Counted from the stretch's first letter, positions 16,488 through 25,401 are shown. The stretch is 64,000 nucleotides of DNA from Enterococcus hulanensis (GCF_005405485.1 NZ_BJED01000002.1:186001-250000), one strand, 5' to 3'. The notes: a model not told the origin generated them from the letters alone. Numbers and translations are program-made.

Positions 16488-17057
16488 TTAAAATAGTTTA
16501 AATTCATTTAATGGCCAGAAACGCAGGATCACTTTTCCTTGGATCAAGGATTTGTCAACGAAGCCGAAAATACGGCTGTCTTTAGAGATCAAACGATTAT
16601 CGCCTAAAACAAAATATTGATTTTTTGGAACAGTCACATCAAAGTCGGTAGTAAAGCTAGTCGCGTTGGCTGCTTGTTCCTGAAATGCTTTGTTGTAGGA
16701 ATATTCCTCGAATAGTTTATCCTTTTTGAATTTTTCCTTGAATTCATCAAGGTAGGGCTCATCGTATTCTTTTCCGTTGATCGTTAAGACATTGTTTTTC
16801 ATTACTACGTGATCTCCTGGCAGGCCGATGATGCGTTTTACGACATAGATATTTTGATTATCCGGCTCTTTGGTAGTGATGATGTCTTGTCGGCCTAGGT
16901 TTGATATTTTGGACGTGATCAAACGCTGCTTATCGTGAAGCGTCGGGTCCATTGAATGGCCTTCGACTTTTACTGGAGAGAAAACAAACATGCGAGCAAG
17001 AATAATTAATACTATGATTATGACTACTGGAAGCCATTCTTTTATTTTATTGTTCAT
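16488..17057 (-). CDS. lepB: Type I signal peptidase
   Basis: 189 residues, the usual length of Gram-positive SipS-type enzymes. One N-terminal membrane anchor (residues 10-27) is followed by the catalytic serine Ser35 in GHSMDPTL, the general-base Lys74 in YVVKRIIGLPGD and the conserved GDNRLISKDSR box. It removes signal peptides from secreted preproteins at the outer face of the membrane. GAGGTG lies before ATG 17057. Single gene, convergent with yolD-like. Confidence 0.95.
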   Translation of the reverse strand: MNNKIKEWLPVVIIIVLIILARMFVFSPVKVEGHSMDPTLHDKQRLITSKISNLGRQDIITTKEPDNQNIYVVKRIIGLPGDHVVMKNNVLTINGKEYDEPYLDEFKEKFKKDKLFEEYSYNKAFQEQAANATSFTTDFDVTVPKNQYFVLGDNRLISKDSRIFGFVDKSLIQGKVILRFWPLNEFKLF

Positions 17058-17206
17058 AGGGTCACCTCATTGCTAGAGTTTACCATTCTTCAAAATAAAA
17101 AGCACATTTGAACCTCTCTTTTCAAGAAAAGTCGTTTTGGACTAGAGAATTCTTAGGATGTATGGGAAACTTAGAACATCAATTGAAAGAAAACAGGAGT
17201 AGAATT

Positions 17207-17842
17207 ATGATTAAAAATTATCCAGCATCACCGATTTTACCGAAAAATTTTACCGACGATTTTTACTTAGAAGATGAGGCGGTTGTTGAAGATGTTCATG
17301 GGATCGAATTCGACTATAGCTATTTGACCTGTGAGAATCTGGTGCTGCGCCGTTCGATTTTGGAAAAAATCACGATGCAGCGCACGAAGCTGATTCGCTT
17401 TGAAGCCAGTAACGTGGTTTTTAAAAATTGCGATTTTTCCAACCTTGAATGGATCGGCGGCAGCTTCCATCAGATTGTCTTCGAAAATTGCAAGCTGACA
17501 GGCTGCAATTTTGCGGAGAGCTATTTGCGGGATTGTCAATTTAAGGATTGCCTGATTAATTTTGGTTCGTTTAGTGCGACGAATTTAAAAAATGTCGCGT
17601 TTGAGAATTGCCAAATGACCGACAGTGAATTTTTTGAGGTCACTTGGAAGCATTTGTTTTTGACGAATAATGAGTTGGACAATAGTAACTGGATGCGGAC
17701 GAAGCTGGCCGGTTTGGATTTTACGGGCAATCACTTTGGCAAGATTGCTTTTTCGATGGAGCAGTTGAAGGGCTTGAAGGTTGATTCTTATCAGGCGCTG
17801 ATTATTGCGGCTGGGTTAGGCTTGCAAATTGTGGAGGGCTAA
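17207..17842 (+). CDS. Pentapeptide-repeat protein
   Basis: 211 residues from ATG 17207, with AGGAG 7 bases upstream; the longer frame from 17108 begins inside the lepB promoter region. Repeats of the A(D/N)LXX/CXF type run from about residue 45 to 190 (VVFKNCDFSNLEW, CKLTGCNFAES, CQFKDCLINFGSF, VAFENCQMTDSEF), predicting a right-handed quadrilateral beta helix. Some family members (Qnr, MfpA) mimic DNA and protect gyrase; whether this one does is unknown. It is directly coupled to the hydrolase gene. Confidence 0.83.
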   Translation: MIKNYPASPILPKNFTDDFYLEDEAVVEDVHGIEFDYSYLTCENLVLRRSILEKITMQRTKLIRFEASNVVFKNCDFSNLEWIGGSFHQIVFENCKLTGCNFAESYLRDCQFKDCLINFGSFSATNLKNVAFENCQMTDSEFFEVTWKHLFLTNNELDNSNWMRTKLAGLDFTGNHFGKIAFSMEQLKGLKVDSYQALIIAAGLGLQIVEG

Positions 17843-18538
17843 ATGAAGTTAAAGCGAAAAATGATTCAGGGAGTTCCCGTTTTGTGCTGGGGTGAAGCGA
17901 GTAAAAAAGTAATTCTAGCGTTTCATGGAGATCAATCCCATAAAGAAGATACTGTGATCCAGCTTTTAGCCGAAGATGCCACGAAAAAGGGCTATCAGGT
18001 CTGGAGCTTTGATTTGCCGGAGCATGGGGAACGCCAAGGACAGGCGGATACCTTAAATCCGCAAAATGTCGTGGCGGATGCCAATAAGCTTTTTGTTGAA
18101 TTAGAACAGCAGGCGGAGAGTATCTCATTATTCGGTTGCAGTATTGGAGCGTACTTTGGCATGTTAGCCTGTCAAAACAGGGAGATTGATCAAAGCTTCT
18201 TCTTGTCGCCGATCGTCGATATGCGGGAATTGATCGAAAATATGCTGCGGTGGTCACAGCTGACACCAGAGGATTTGCGGCGAGAAAAACGAATCGAAAC
18301 TCCGTTCAAAATATTGGAGTGGGATTACTATTCCTACGTGGTTGCACACCCAATCAAATGGAAGATTCCAACCAAAATTCTGTACGGCGGAAAAGATAAT
18401 TTGACCTCAAGAGCGACCATCGAGGCGTTCTCAGCGGCTGATAATAGATCACTGACGCTTTTTGAAGCAGGGGAGCACTTTTTTCATACACCCGAACAGC
18501 TTAAGGTCTATCAAGAATGGTTGGACAGGAATCTATAA
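17843..18538 (+). CDS. Alpha/beta hydrolase
   Basis: 231 residues starting immediately after the pentapeptide protein stop, with no gap. The alpha/beta hydrolase core is visible: ILAFHGDQSHKEDTV, the GCSIGAYFG nucleophile elbow with Ser at its centre, a late Asp in ILYGGKDNLTS and a His in EAGEHFFHT. It is a cytosolic esterase- or lipase-like enzyme of unknown substrate. The tandem terminator signals after the stop close this two-gene unit. Confidence 0.83.
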   Translation: MKLKRKMIQGVPVLCWGEASKKVILAFHGDQSHKEDTVIQLLAEDATKKGYQVWSFDLPEHGERQGQADTLNPQNVVADANKLFVELEQQAESISLFGCSIGAYFGMLACQNREIDQSFFLSPIVDMRELIENMLRWSQLTPEDLRREKRIETPFKILEWDYYSYVVAHPIKWKIPTKILYGGKDNLTSRATIEAFSAADNRSLTLFEAGEHFFHTPEQLKVYQEWLDRNL

Positions 18539-18540
18539 AA

Positions 18541-18626
18541 AGCATCCTAGTAAATTTAACTAGGGTGCTTCAGTAAGCAAATCAGGTTTTGTTCTCAAAT
18601 ATTGAGGATGAAGCCTGATTTTTTAT
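18541..18626 (+). terminator. Two successive hairpins ending the hydrolase operon
   Basis: The first hairpin (18541-18570) is AGCATCCTAGT with ACTAGGGTGCT and has no T run. The second (18580-18620) is AATCAGG with CCTGATT around a long loop, followed by TTTTTTA that overlaps the end of the convergent surface-protein gene. Confidence 0.65.
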
Positions 18627-20815
18627 TGTTTTGCTTTTTTATGACTGAAAAGCAGCAGGCCAATTGCAAAGATCAGAACGCTAATGCCTGCAAGTAGATA
18701 ACTCGATGTTCTTGTCTCGCCGGTTTTTGGTAATGATTTCGCGGATGTATTTCTTGCTATGATTGTTTGGCGATTATAGCTGTTGGATGATCCGGCAGGT
18801 GCAGCCTTCCCCCTATTTTTACTTGAGTCAGAGCTTTTATCTGTCGGCAGACTGCTGGAAACAGTGTCCGTTGTGGTTGTATCTGATGAAGACGAGTCAC
18901 TTGTATCGGTTGTTGGCTTCATTTCTGGTTGATAAACGTAGACGACTGTTTGTACTTGATCGCTAAAGGTTCCTTTAGCATTTTTCGGCAGTTGTTTATC
19001 ATCCAAAATGTATCCTTTAATCGCTGGTTGATACTCTTTACCCGAGACATCAAAGGCGGCACCTAGTTCGCCTTTCACGATGTTTTTCTCGTGGATTTCT
19101 TTTCCGGTCGGGTCCACATAGGTCACGGTTACAGGCTTCGCTTCTTTTTTATCAATAACGGTCACTGTTGCTTTGGCTGTGGCATGATCACCTGTCCAGA
19201 TTCTATTAGGAACGCGATCATAGGAATAAGTGATTTCGTATTTTCCCACTTTAGCCGTATCAACGCTTCCGTCAACGGAAACATCCTCAAAGGTGATGGG
19301 ACTTCCTTTAGGATCTGTTCCACCATCAAAGTTATCTTCTGCTTTCCAATTTTCTCCGACATAGATCGTAGAATCATGAGCATTCAAAAGGGCTAAGTTT
19401 CGTTTGTAAATATATGTCACTGTAAGTGGATCAGCGGTTAGGCTGCCCGTTGCATTTTGCGGCAATTGAGTCTCATCTAAGGTGTAACCTGGAATGGTCG
19501 GCAGATAACTTTCTGCTGTTGTGTCATAAGCATCTCCGACATTTCCTTCGATCGTCTGATTTTCGTGAATTCGGTCACCGTCTTCATCGACGTATTTAAT
19601 CGTCAAACCCGGAGAAGCAACGGTGTGTTGAATATTGAACTGATGCAGGTACGTTCCCGCTGAAATAGCATAAAACGAAAACCTCTCAGGCTGATTGTAT
19701 GAGCCTGCCGGATTGTTCAGGCGAGCATTATACTTAAAGGTTTGCAGCTGATCGAACTCTTCTTGAGTGACGCCAGAAACGGTAATGCCTTCCTCTGTTA
19801 TTGCTAAGCGGCTGCTATCTAACTGGACACCGTTGAAATCAAAGTAGGTTTGACTTGCACTATTTGAAGTAGTAAAAGGCGGTACATAGCCATCATAATT
19901 GGTCATTCGATTTGGCATGATCGAAAAGGGAATGTAGATGGTTTGTTTGTCGGCATCGTAGTTCAATTCTTTGGCATTGATAGCTGTTGCAGGATCATTT
20001 CGTCCAGTGTTTTGACCAAAGGCTGCCAATTGTGTTAGAGCAGGCATTTGATTAATCGGTTTAAAATCGGTAATGCCGCAAAATTGGACACGCAATTCAT
20101 TTAATTTTGTCAAAACTGTTAAAGGTTCAATGGTTGTGATATTCATATTAGATTCGAAGCTCAATGATTCCAAATTAGACATTTTTTTGATCTTGTCATA
20201 AACGTTGTTCGTGACGCTGCTTCCAGAAAGGTTCAAGCGAGTGATTTTGGCACCAAAATCTGGAACATTGGCGTCATTGACATTGGTCCCCATCAGATAG
20301 ACATGTTTCAAATTAGGCAAGGCAGCTAAGACAGAAAAATCACTGATTTGGCTGTTTGAGTTCATGTAGAAAGAGTCTAGGTTTGTTGCTAGTTCCAATC
20401 CTTTCAAGCTAGCGACGGCACTATCTGTACTTTGGATATAGAGGCTGGTTAGTCGCAGCATGTCTTCTTGAGTCAGAGTATCTTTGGTTTTTCCAACTGC
20501 TTTAGCGACAAGTTGCTGCAAGACAGGATCAGGCAGCCAACTTTCTATTGTCGTTGCCCGTGACTCTGGCATGTTTGAGGTTGATCTTGTTGTTACTTGT
20601 GAATTTGCTGCTGAAATTTCAGTTGAACTAGCACTGCTGTTTGAGGTAGTTGACGCTACTTCTATTGCTGATGAGCTTGTGCTGCTTATTGAACTAGTAG
20701 AAGGAAGCGTTTCAGAGTCGTTTTCACTGATTTCAGCTGTACTCTGAAGGGGAATGCTCAGGGCAGAACCTAATATCATCGAACTGGCAGTTAATATATA
20801 TATAAGTTTCTTCAT
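18623..20815 (-). CDS. LPXTG-anchored leucine-rich-repeat surface protein with MucBP domains
   Basis: 730 residues. A signal peptide (about 1-28) leads into a Ser/Thr-rich segment (35-85) and internalin-like leucine-rich repeats (about 100-275; LKGLELATNLDSF, LPNLKHVYL, MSNLESLSF, LTKLNELRV). Further on are a beta domain, a MucBP domain (about 400-470), an Ig-like domain (about 470-560), a second MucBP domain (about 562-632) and a Ser/Thr/Asp linker. It ends with the sortase signal LPKTGE at 695, a membrane helix and KKAKQ. It is expected to be covalently wall-linked and to bind mucin or host/plant glycans. AAAGGAG lies before ATG 20815. It diverges from the riboswitch-controlled wall operon. 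Confidence 0.93.
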   Translation of the reverse strand: MKKLIYILTASSMILGSALSIPLQSTAEISENDSETLPSTSSISSTSSSAIEVASTTSNSSASSTEISAANSQVTTRSTSNMPESRATTIESWLPDPVLQQLVAKAVGKTKDTLTQEDMLRLTSLYIQSTDSAVASLKGLELATNLDSFYMNSNSQISDFSVLAALPNLKHVYLMGTNVNDANVPDFGAKITRLNLSGSSVTNNVYDKIKKMSNLESLSFESNMNITTIEPLTVLTKLNELRVQFCGITDFKPINQMPALTQLAAFGQNTGRNDPATAINAKELNYDADKQTIYIPFSIMPNRMTNYDGYVPPFTTSNSASQTYFDFNGVQLDSSRLAITEEGITVSGVTQEEFDQLQTFKYNARLNNPAGSYNQPERFSFYAISAGTYLHQFNIQHTVASPGLTIKYVDEDGDRIHENQTIEGNVGDAYDTTAESYLPTIPGYTLDETQLPQNATGSLTADPLTVTYIYKRNLALLNAHDSTIYVGENWKAEDNFDGGTDPKGSPITFEDVSVDGSVDTAKVGKYEITYSYDRVPNRIWTGDHATAKATVTVIDKKEAKPVTVTYVDPTGKEIHEKNIVKGELGAAFDVSGKEYQPAIKGYILDDKQLPKNAKGTFSDQVQTVVYVYQPEMKPTTDTSDSSSSDTTTTDTVSSSLPTDKSSDSSKNRGKAAPAGSSNSYNRQTIIARNTSAKSLPKTGETRTSSYLLAGISVLIFAIGLLLFSHKKAKQ

Positions 20816-21083
20816 TTATGTAACTCCTTTATAAACATTTTATAATAGATAAATAATAGCGTTTGTTTTATAAATAAATTGCTCAAGTTTTATCCTATAA
20901 CCTTTGTTATTTGAACAGTTTACGATAGCTGTAAAAATCTGCATCAAAAAAAGGCAGCCGAAAAGAAGATAGGTGCCTATTTATTCAATCTCGTTATCAT
21001 AAGTTGGTTATTGTTCCTAGTAAATTTTTAGTAAAGGATTTCATAAGCAAATCTAAAGATAAGCTAGATTTTACTGGAAACTT
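20816..21083. other. Divergent intergenic region upstream of the surface-protein gene
   Basis: AT-rich, no ORF. Minus-strand promoter elements for the surface protein are likely in 20840-20900 (TATAAT-like hexamers on the minus strand at 20842-20847), but no convincing -35 partner is seen. Confidence 0.4.
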
Positions 21084-21112
21084 TTGCTATTTATTGCTAA
21101 AAAAAGTAGTAT
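21084..21112 (+). promoter_or_regulatory. Promoter of the M-box operon
   Basis: TTGCTA (21084-21089), 17 bases, TAGTAT (21107-21112). The predicted start at about 21119 places the whole aptamer in the transcript. Confidence 0.7.
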
Positions 21113-21129
21113 TCTTTGTGAAAGTAAAT

Positions 21130-21300
21130 ATAAGTAAACTTGTTAGGTGAGGCTCCTAAACAAACATAGGCTATTGCGCAGAAACGTCGAAAGACGCCAA
21201 TGTGTAAAATAGGAATTGTCGGATTAAGGCTTTTCATAAAATAGCTAAGAGTAATTCTTTACGTTGTTTAGTGCTAAAACTCAGACGATGAGATTGATTG
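21130..21300 (+). ncRNA. M-box (ykoK leader) magnesium riboswitch aptamer
   Basis: The conserved M-box blocks appear in order: GTTAGGTGAGGCTCCT (21142-21157), a GCGCAGAAACGTCGAAAGACG segment (21176-21195) with hairpin CGTC-GAAA-GACG, CCAATGTG, AGGAATTGTCGGATTAAGG, and the 3' core AGTGCTAAAACTC (21270-21282). In known M-boxes, Mg2+ compacts the aptamer and lets a downstream terminator form, so genes are on only when Mg2+ is scarce. Usual targets are Mg2+ transporters. Here the downstream genes are SEDS and PAP2-LCP cell-wall proteins. Confidence 0.93.
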
Positions 21301-21303
21301 TGT

Positions 21304-21354
21304 GAGACACCAGACTTGTTAGTTTTTTTCGCTAACGTTTGGTGTCTCTTTTTT
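21304..21354 (+). terminator. Expression-platform terminator of the M-box
   Basis: GAGACACCA (21304-21312) pairs with TGGTGTCTC (21340-21348), with an inner GTTAG/CTAAC stem and six T. The 9-mer ACTTGTTAG in its 5' arm (21314-21322) repeats that of the aptamer 5' strand (21138-21146), as expected if both compete for a partner. Confidence 0.9.
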
Positions 21355-21413
21355 GGTTATTTACTGTGGGCTCTCTCGTCTCAAACAATTACTTGATGAA
21401 GGGAGAGAGGGAT

Positions 21414-22562
21414 ATGATGAAAAGAAAAAAGATCGATTGGCTATTATTGCTGCCTTATTTGGGCGCTAGTCTAATCGGTCTTTTAATTGTTTTCAGCGCT
21501 AGTTCTTATCGCTTAATGGCTGAAGGCGAAAATCCATTATCGTTATTTAGCAAGCAGGCGATTTTTATGGGACTTAGCTGGCTGCTGATCGCGGTCATTT
21601 ATCGTGTAAAAAGCGATGTTTTGGAGAATGGCACCTTGGCAAAAGGTTTATTGGCGGTGGGACTGGTCAGTCTGCTGCTGGTAAAAATAAGCGGGGTCAG
21701 TATCAATGGTGCTCAAAGGTGGGTGTCGTTATTTGGTATCCAGTTTCAGCCTTCCGAGGTGACGAATGTCGCGTTGATCCTGTATTTGGCTTATTTTTTC
21801 CGAGTGAAGCGAACGAGGCGCGAGCTGAGGATTCCCTGCGGCCTTGTTTTACTCAGCGGTCTGATGATTTTGCTGCAGCCGAAGGTAACGGGCGCAATCA
21901 TTATCTGGGGCATCGCTTTAGTGATCATCACGACTGCTGAATTGCCTTATCAGCTTTCAGTATTCATTTTTTTGACGCTTATCGTTGGAATTGCCTTGAT
22001 AGGCGGTGTGATTCTTTTTCTAGGCAGTCATCAGCTATTGCCTGAATTGTTTGCCCACACCTATGATCGAATTCGCTTAGTAAGAGATCCTTTTTTAGAT
22101 CCGTATGGCAAAGGATTTCAAATGAGCAACTCGTATTATGCCTTGTATAATGGCGGCTTCTTTGGCAGGGGGTTAGGCAATAGTATTACGAAAAAAGGCT
22201 ATCTGCCGGTTGCCGAAACGGATTTTGTTTATTCTATTTTAGTGGAGGAATTAGGTGTGATCGTCGGTTTGCTTGTCTTGGCGCTGCTTTTTCTGATTGC
22301 TCTTCGTTTATTTGTATTAGCGGCGAAGGAGACGAGTCAGCAGGTCAGTTTGATTTATTTTGGCGTGGGAACCTTAGTGCTGCTTCAAACAAGTATCAAT
22401 ATCGCCAGTATTTTAGGTCTGATACCTATGACCGGAGTGCCGCTGCCGTTTATTAGTTACGGAGGAACCAGCTATCTGATTCTTTCTATGGCTTTGGGTA
22501 TCTGTCTAAAATTTTCTTCGGAGGATCGCACACATGATGAAACGTTTGAGCAACGAATTTAA
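21414..22562 (+). CDS. SEDS family protein, FtsW/RodA-like (first of pair)
   Basis: 382 residues from ATG 21414, preceded by GGGAGAGAGG; the frame extends back to 21339 but that would begin inside the terminator. About ten membrane helices. SEDS signatures are NGAQRWVSLFGIQFQPSE, the catalytic-region Asp in VAETDFVYSILVEELG and GVPLPFISYGGTS. SEDS proteins polymerise lipid II glycan chains with a partner class B PBP, none of which is encoded here. It is first in a three-gene operon under the magnesium riboswitch and overlaps the next gene by 29 bases. It is an accessory paralogue, not the division-cluster ftsW. Confidence 0.92.
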   Translation: MMKRKKIDWLLLLPYLGASLIGLLIVFSASSYRLMAEGENPLSLFSKQAIFMGLSWLLIAVIYRVKSDVLENGTLAKGLLAVGLVSLLLVKISGVSINGAQRWVSLFGIQFQPSEVTNVALILYLAYFFRVKRTRRELRIPCGLVLLSGLMILLQPKVTGAIIIWGIALVIITTAELPYQLSVFIFLTLIVGIALIGGVILFLGSHQLLPELFAHTYDRIRLVRDPFLDPYGKGFQMSNSYYALYNGGFFGRGLGNSITKKGYLPVAETDFVYSILVEELGVIVGLLVLALLFLIALRLFVLAAKETSQQVSLIYFGVGTLVLLQTSINIASILGLIPMTGVPLPFISYGGTSYLILSMALGICLKFSSEDRTHDETFEQRI

Positions 22563-23676
22563 CTATTCTCTGTTTTTGCCGATTTTCTTGTTCTATTTGA
22601 TCAGCATCGGCGTGCAATCGTTGGCCGCTGAATTAGATGGCGATGACGTGAAGCGGGTGGTGATGAAGCAGATTCTTTTTTGTCTGGTGTCACTGGCGGC
22701 AATGGTACTAGTCAGCAGAATTAAAACTTCCTATCTGTTGAAATATGCTCCGGTCTTTTATGTTCTGTCGTTAGGCGTGATGGCTCTATTGTATTGGTTC
22801 TATGATCCTGCTATGTACTTCGTGACCAACACGAAACGCTGGCTGCGTATCGGTAGTTTTTCCTTTCAGCCGTCAGAATTGATGAAGCTGAGTTTTATTC
22901 TTTTTATGGTTCGTTTAACGCTGATTAATGAAATGCAATGCGTGAAGCGAACCTTGAGAAGCGATCTGCGTTATATAGGAAAAATCGCATTATACAGCTT
23001 GCCGACATTCTTACTGATGTTTATGCAGCGGGATTTTGGTACGAGCTTGGTTTTTATTGCTGTCTTGGGGGCGTTGTTTGTTATTTCTGGAGTGCACTGG
23101 AAAATCCTCGCTGTAATTACAGGTGCAGGTGCAGCGCTAGGCAGCACGTTATTAATTTTAGTGTTCAGTGAGTGGGGGAACAAGCTGCTTTATTGGCTGC
23201 ATTTTAAAACGTATCAATTAGATCGCGTTCGGGCCTGGGTCGATCCTTTTCAATATCGCGACTCTATCGCCTATCAGCAGGTCCAAAGTCTTTATGCTAT
23301 TGGCTCGGGCGGACTTTTTGGGCGGGGTGCAGAACAGGCCTCGGTCTATGTTCCCGTCCGCGAATCAGACATGATCTTTACGGTGATCGGTGAAAGCTTT
23401 GGTTTTATCGGCGGGACGCTGGTGATTTTTCTGTATTTCTATTTGTTTTATCAAATCCTGTCTGCTGCGATTAGAACCAATAACAAAGCGAACCTCTATC
23501 TGGCGGCAGCTTTTGTCTTCAGTTTGTTGTTTCAAATTTTTGAAAACATCGGCGCGGCGATCGGGATTCTGCCTTTAACGGGAATTCCCTTGCCGATCTT
23601 GAGTCAAGGCGGAACGTCCTTGATCGTACTGGGTATGGGCCTTGGGATCATGCTGGGATTTAGAGAAAATAGATGA
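22534..23676 (+). CDS. SEDS family protein, RodA/FtsW-like (second of pair)
   Basis: 380 residues starting with two ATGs; GGAGG lies 9 bases upstream, inside the previous gene. It has ten or so membrane helices, TKRWLRIGSFSFQPSELMKL, the conserved Asp in VRESDMIFTVIGESFGF and LPLTGIPLPILSQGGTS. The SQGGTS variant replaces the usual SYGGTS, and its sequence clearly differs from the first copy, so the two may have different partners or substrates. It is translationally coupled to the previous gene and overlaps the next by 4 bases (ATGA). Confidence 0.92.
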   Translation: MMKRLSNEFNYSLFLPIFLFYLISIGVQSLAAELDGDDVKRVVMKQILFCLVSLAAMVLVSRIKTSYLLKYAPVFYVLSLGVMALLYWFYDPAMYFVTNTKRWLRIGSFSFQPSELMKLSFILFMVRLTLINEMQCVKRTLRSDLRYIGKIALYSLPTFLLMFMQRDFGTSLVFIAVLGALFVISGVHWKILAVITGAGAALGSTLLILVFSEWGNKLLYWLHFKTYQLDRVRAWVDPFQYRDSIAYQQVQSLYAIGSGGLFGRGAEQASVYVPVRESDMIFTVIGESFGFIGGTLVIFLYFYLFYQILSAAIRTNNKANLYLAAAFVFSLLFQIFENIGAAIGILPLTGIPLPILSQGGTSLIVLGMGLGIMLGFRENR

Positions 23677-25271
23677 AAAGAGAGATGAAGATAATTATGC
23701 GAAAAAAGCTTTTTCTTAGCAGCGCAGGCGCGTTGTTGCTAGCAATCATTTTAACTACGGCGGTGGCAATGGACGCGCAGTGGCTCAATAGTCTGGATAA
23801 TCTTTTTATCCAACATCGAATACCGGATATTCCTTACTTAACAGTTTTTGCAGGCGTGGCCGCAACGTTCGCAACGATTGGTCCGATGCTGGTCATTTTT
23901 AGTGTTCTTGCGATTTTCCTGCTGCGGATCAATTATAAAGGGTTGGCTGTTTGGGGTCTTGGAAATCTGTTTTTGACCAGTGGTGTCGGATATTTGTTGA
24001 AGCAGCTGCTTCAACGAACGCGGCCGGATCAAGTACAGTATATTGCACGCTCGTCCTATAGTTTTCCCAGCGGGCATTCACTGCTGATCATGACGTTTAT
24101 TTGTTCCTTGTTTTTGATTTATTTTTTCAGAGAGAAGAAGCAGCCGATATTCCTCAAGCTCGTGTTGATTTTGTTAGGAATCACGATTGCCGGCGGCCGA
24201 CTTTATTTAGGGGTGCATTATTTTAGCGATATCCTGACGGGACTGTTTCTTGGTGCCGGTCTAACCTTTGGGACTGCCGGCTTGTTTTATCCTTATTTGC
24301 AGCAGAGCAGCCCGCGCTTAACACGAACAAGAAAATCCGCCTTTTCAACCTGGCAGAAAGTATTATTGAGTGCAATCGCAGTTTTGGTAGTGCTTGTTTC
24401 GGGCGCCAGTGTTTTTGCGCTAAAGTTTTATCATAGCTCGCAAAAAATGGCGGATTCCATGTATTCGCCCATCGAACGGACAGGAAAATTAAAATCACCG
24501 GAAGCAACTGAGCCGATGAGTATTTTAATTTTAGGGATCGCAAATGATGCGAAAAGAAAAACGGATTTTCGCGCGAATACGATCATGGTCGCCACTTTAA
24601 ACAATCAAACAAAAGAAACGACCTTAGTAAGTATTCCGCGAGATTCCTTTGTAGAGATTGTCGGAGCGGACTATCAGGATAAGATCAATCATGCGCATTC
24701 CATCGGCGGACCGGAGATGATCATGAATACGGTAGAAAAATTTTTAGACATTCCGATTCATCATTATGTCTCAGTCAATATGGATGGCTTGCAGACGCTA
24801 GTCGATGCGGTGGGCGGTGTCACGGTAGATAATGACTTTGCTTTTTCGGCGGAGGGAATTGATTATCCCAAAGGAAAACAACACTTGAACGGCTGGGAGG
24901 CGCTGCAATATTCACGCATGCGCTATGAAGATCCCACAGGCGACTATGGACGCCAAGGAAGGCAGCGAGAGGTAATGGAATTGTTGATCAATAAAATACT
25001 CTCAACGAAAAGTATTTTCAGCTATCAAAAAATTTTAGATGGCATTGGAGAAAATGGAAAGACCGATCTAACCTTTGATCAAATGCAGAAAATTTTGACA
25101 GGCTACCATTCCTGTCTGACAAAAATTGATAGCCAGCAGGTTCAAGGCGAAGGCTTCACCGGCGACGGCGTTACAGGGGAAGAGGGGATATCTTATCAAA
25201 AAATTCCGCAGGAGGAAGTGGATCGTGTGAAGGAACTTTTGCATAAGCAATTAGACATAGAAGATAAATAA
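23673..25271 (+). CDS. PAP2 lipid phosphatase fused to LytR-CpsA-Psr (LCP) domain
   Basis: 532 residues. Residues about 10-215 are a six-helix PAP2 phosphatase with all three motifs: KQLLQRTRPD, FPSGHS and GGRLYLGVHYFSD. A further membrane helix (about 228-250) leads into an extracellular LCP domain (about 275-510) with the FRANTIMVATLN and LVSIPRDSFVEI blocks, DKINHAHSIGG and YSRMRYEDPTGDYGRQGRQ. PAP2 enzymes recycle undecaprenyl pyrophosphate; LCP enzymes transfer lipid-linked polymers onto peptidoglycan. The fusion could release, then recycle, the lipid carrier in one protein. An alternative start lies at 23697. Confidence 0.93.
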   Translation: MKREMKIIMRKKLFLSSAGALLLAIILTTAVAMDAQWLNSLDNLFIQHRIPDIPYLTVFAGVAATFATIGPMLVIFSVLAIFLLRINYKGLAVWGLGNLFLTSGVGYLLKQLLQRTRPDQVQYIARSSYSFPSGHSLLIMTFICSLFLIYFFREKKQPIFLKLVLILLGITIAGGRLYLGVHYFSDILTGLFLGAGLTFGTAGLFYPYLQQSSPRLTRTRKSAFSTWQKVLLSAIAVLVVLVSGASVFALKFYHSSQKMADSMYSPIERTGKLKSPEATEPMSILILGIANDAKRKTDFRANTIMVATLNNQTKETTLVSIPRDSFVEIVGADYQDKINHAHSIGGPEMIMNTVEKFLDIPIHHYVSVNMDGLQTLVDAVGGVTVDNDFAFSAEGIDYPKGKQHLNGWEALQYSRMRYEDPTGDYGRQGRQREVMELLINKILSTKSIFSYQKILDGIGENGKTDLTFDQMQKILTGYHSCLTKIDSQQVQGEGFTGDGVTGEEGISYQKIPQEEVDRVKELLHKQLDIEDK

Positions 25272-25401
25272 TGCCATCAACGAAAGACTTTCCGAATGAT
25301 TCATTTTGCTAAAGTGATTCATTGGAATATCTAATACGCCGGCTAAATTTTCTGCTTTGAAATCAAGTTGCGCTATAATAACAGCAGAAAGGCGGGAAAT
25401 T

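Noticed and set aside
21339-21413. Upstream extension of the first SEDS frame (25 more codons)
   Set aside because: It starts inside the riboswitch terminator. The ATG at 21414 has a good ribosome site and fits the family N-terminus.
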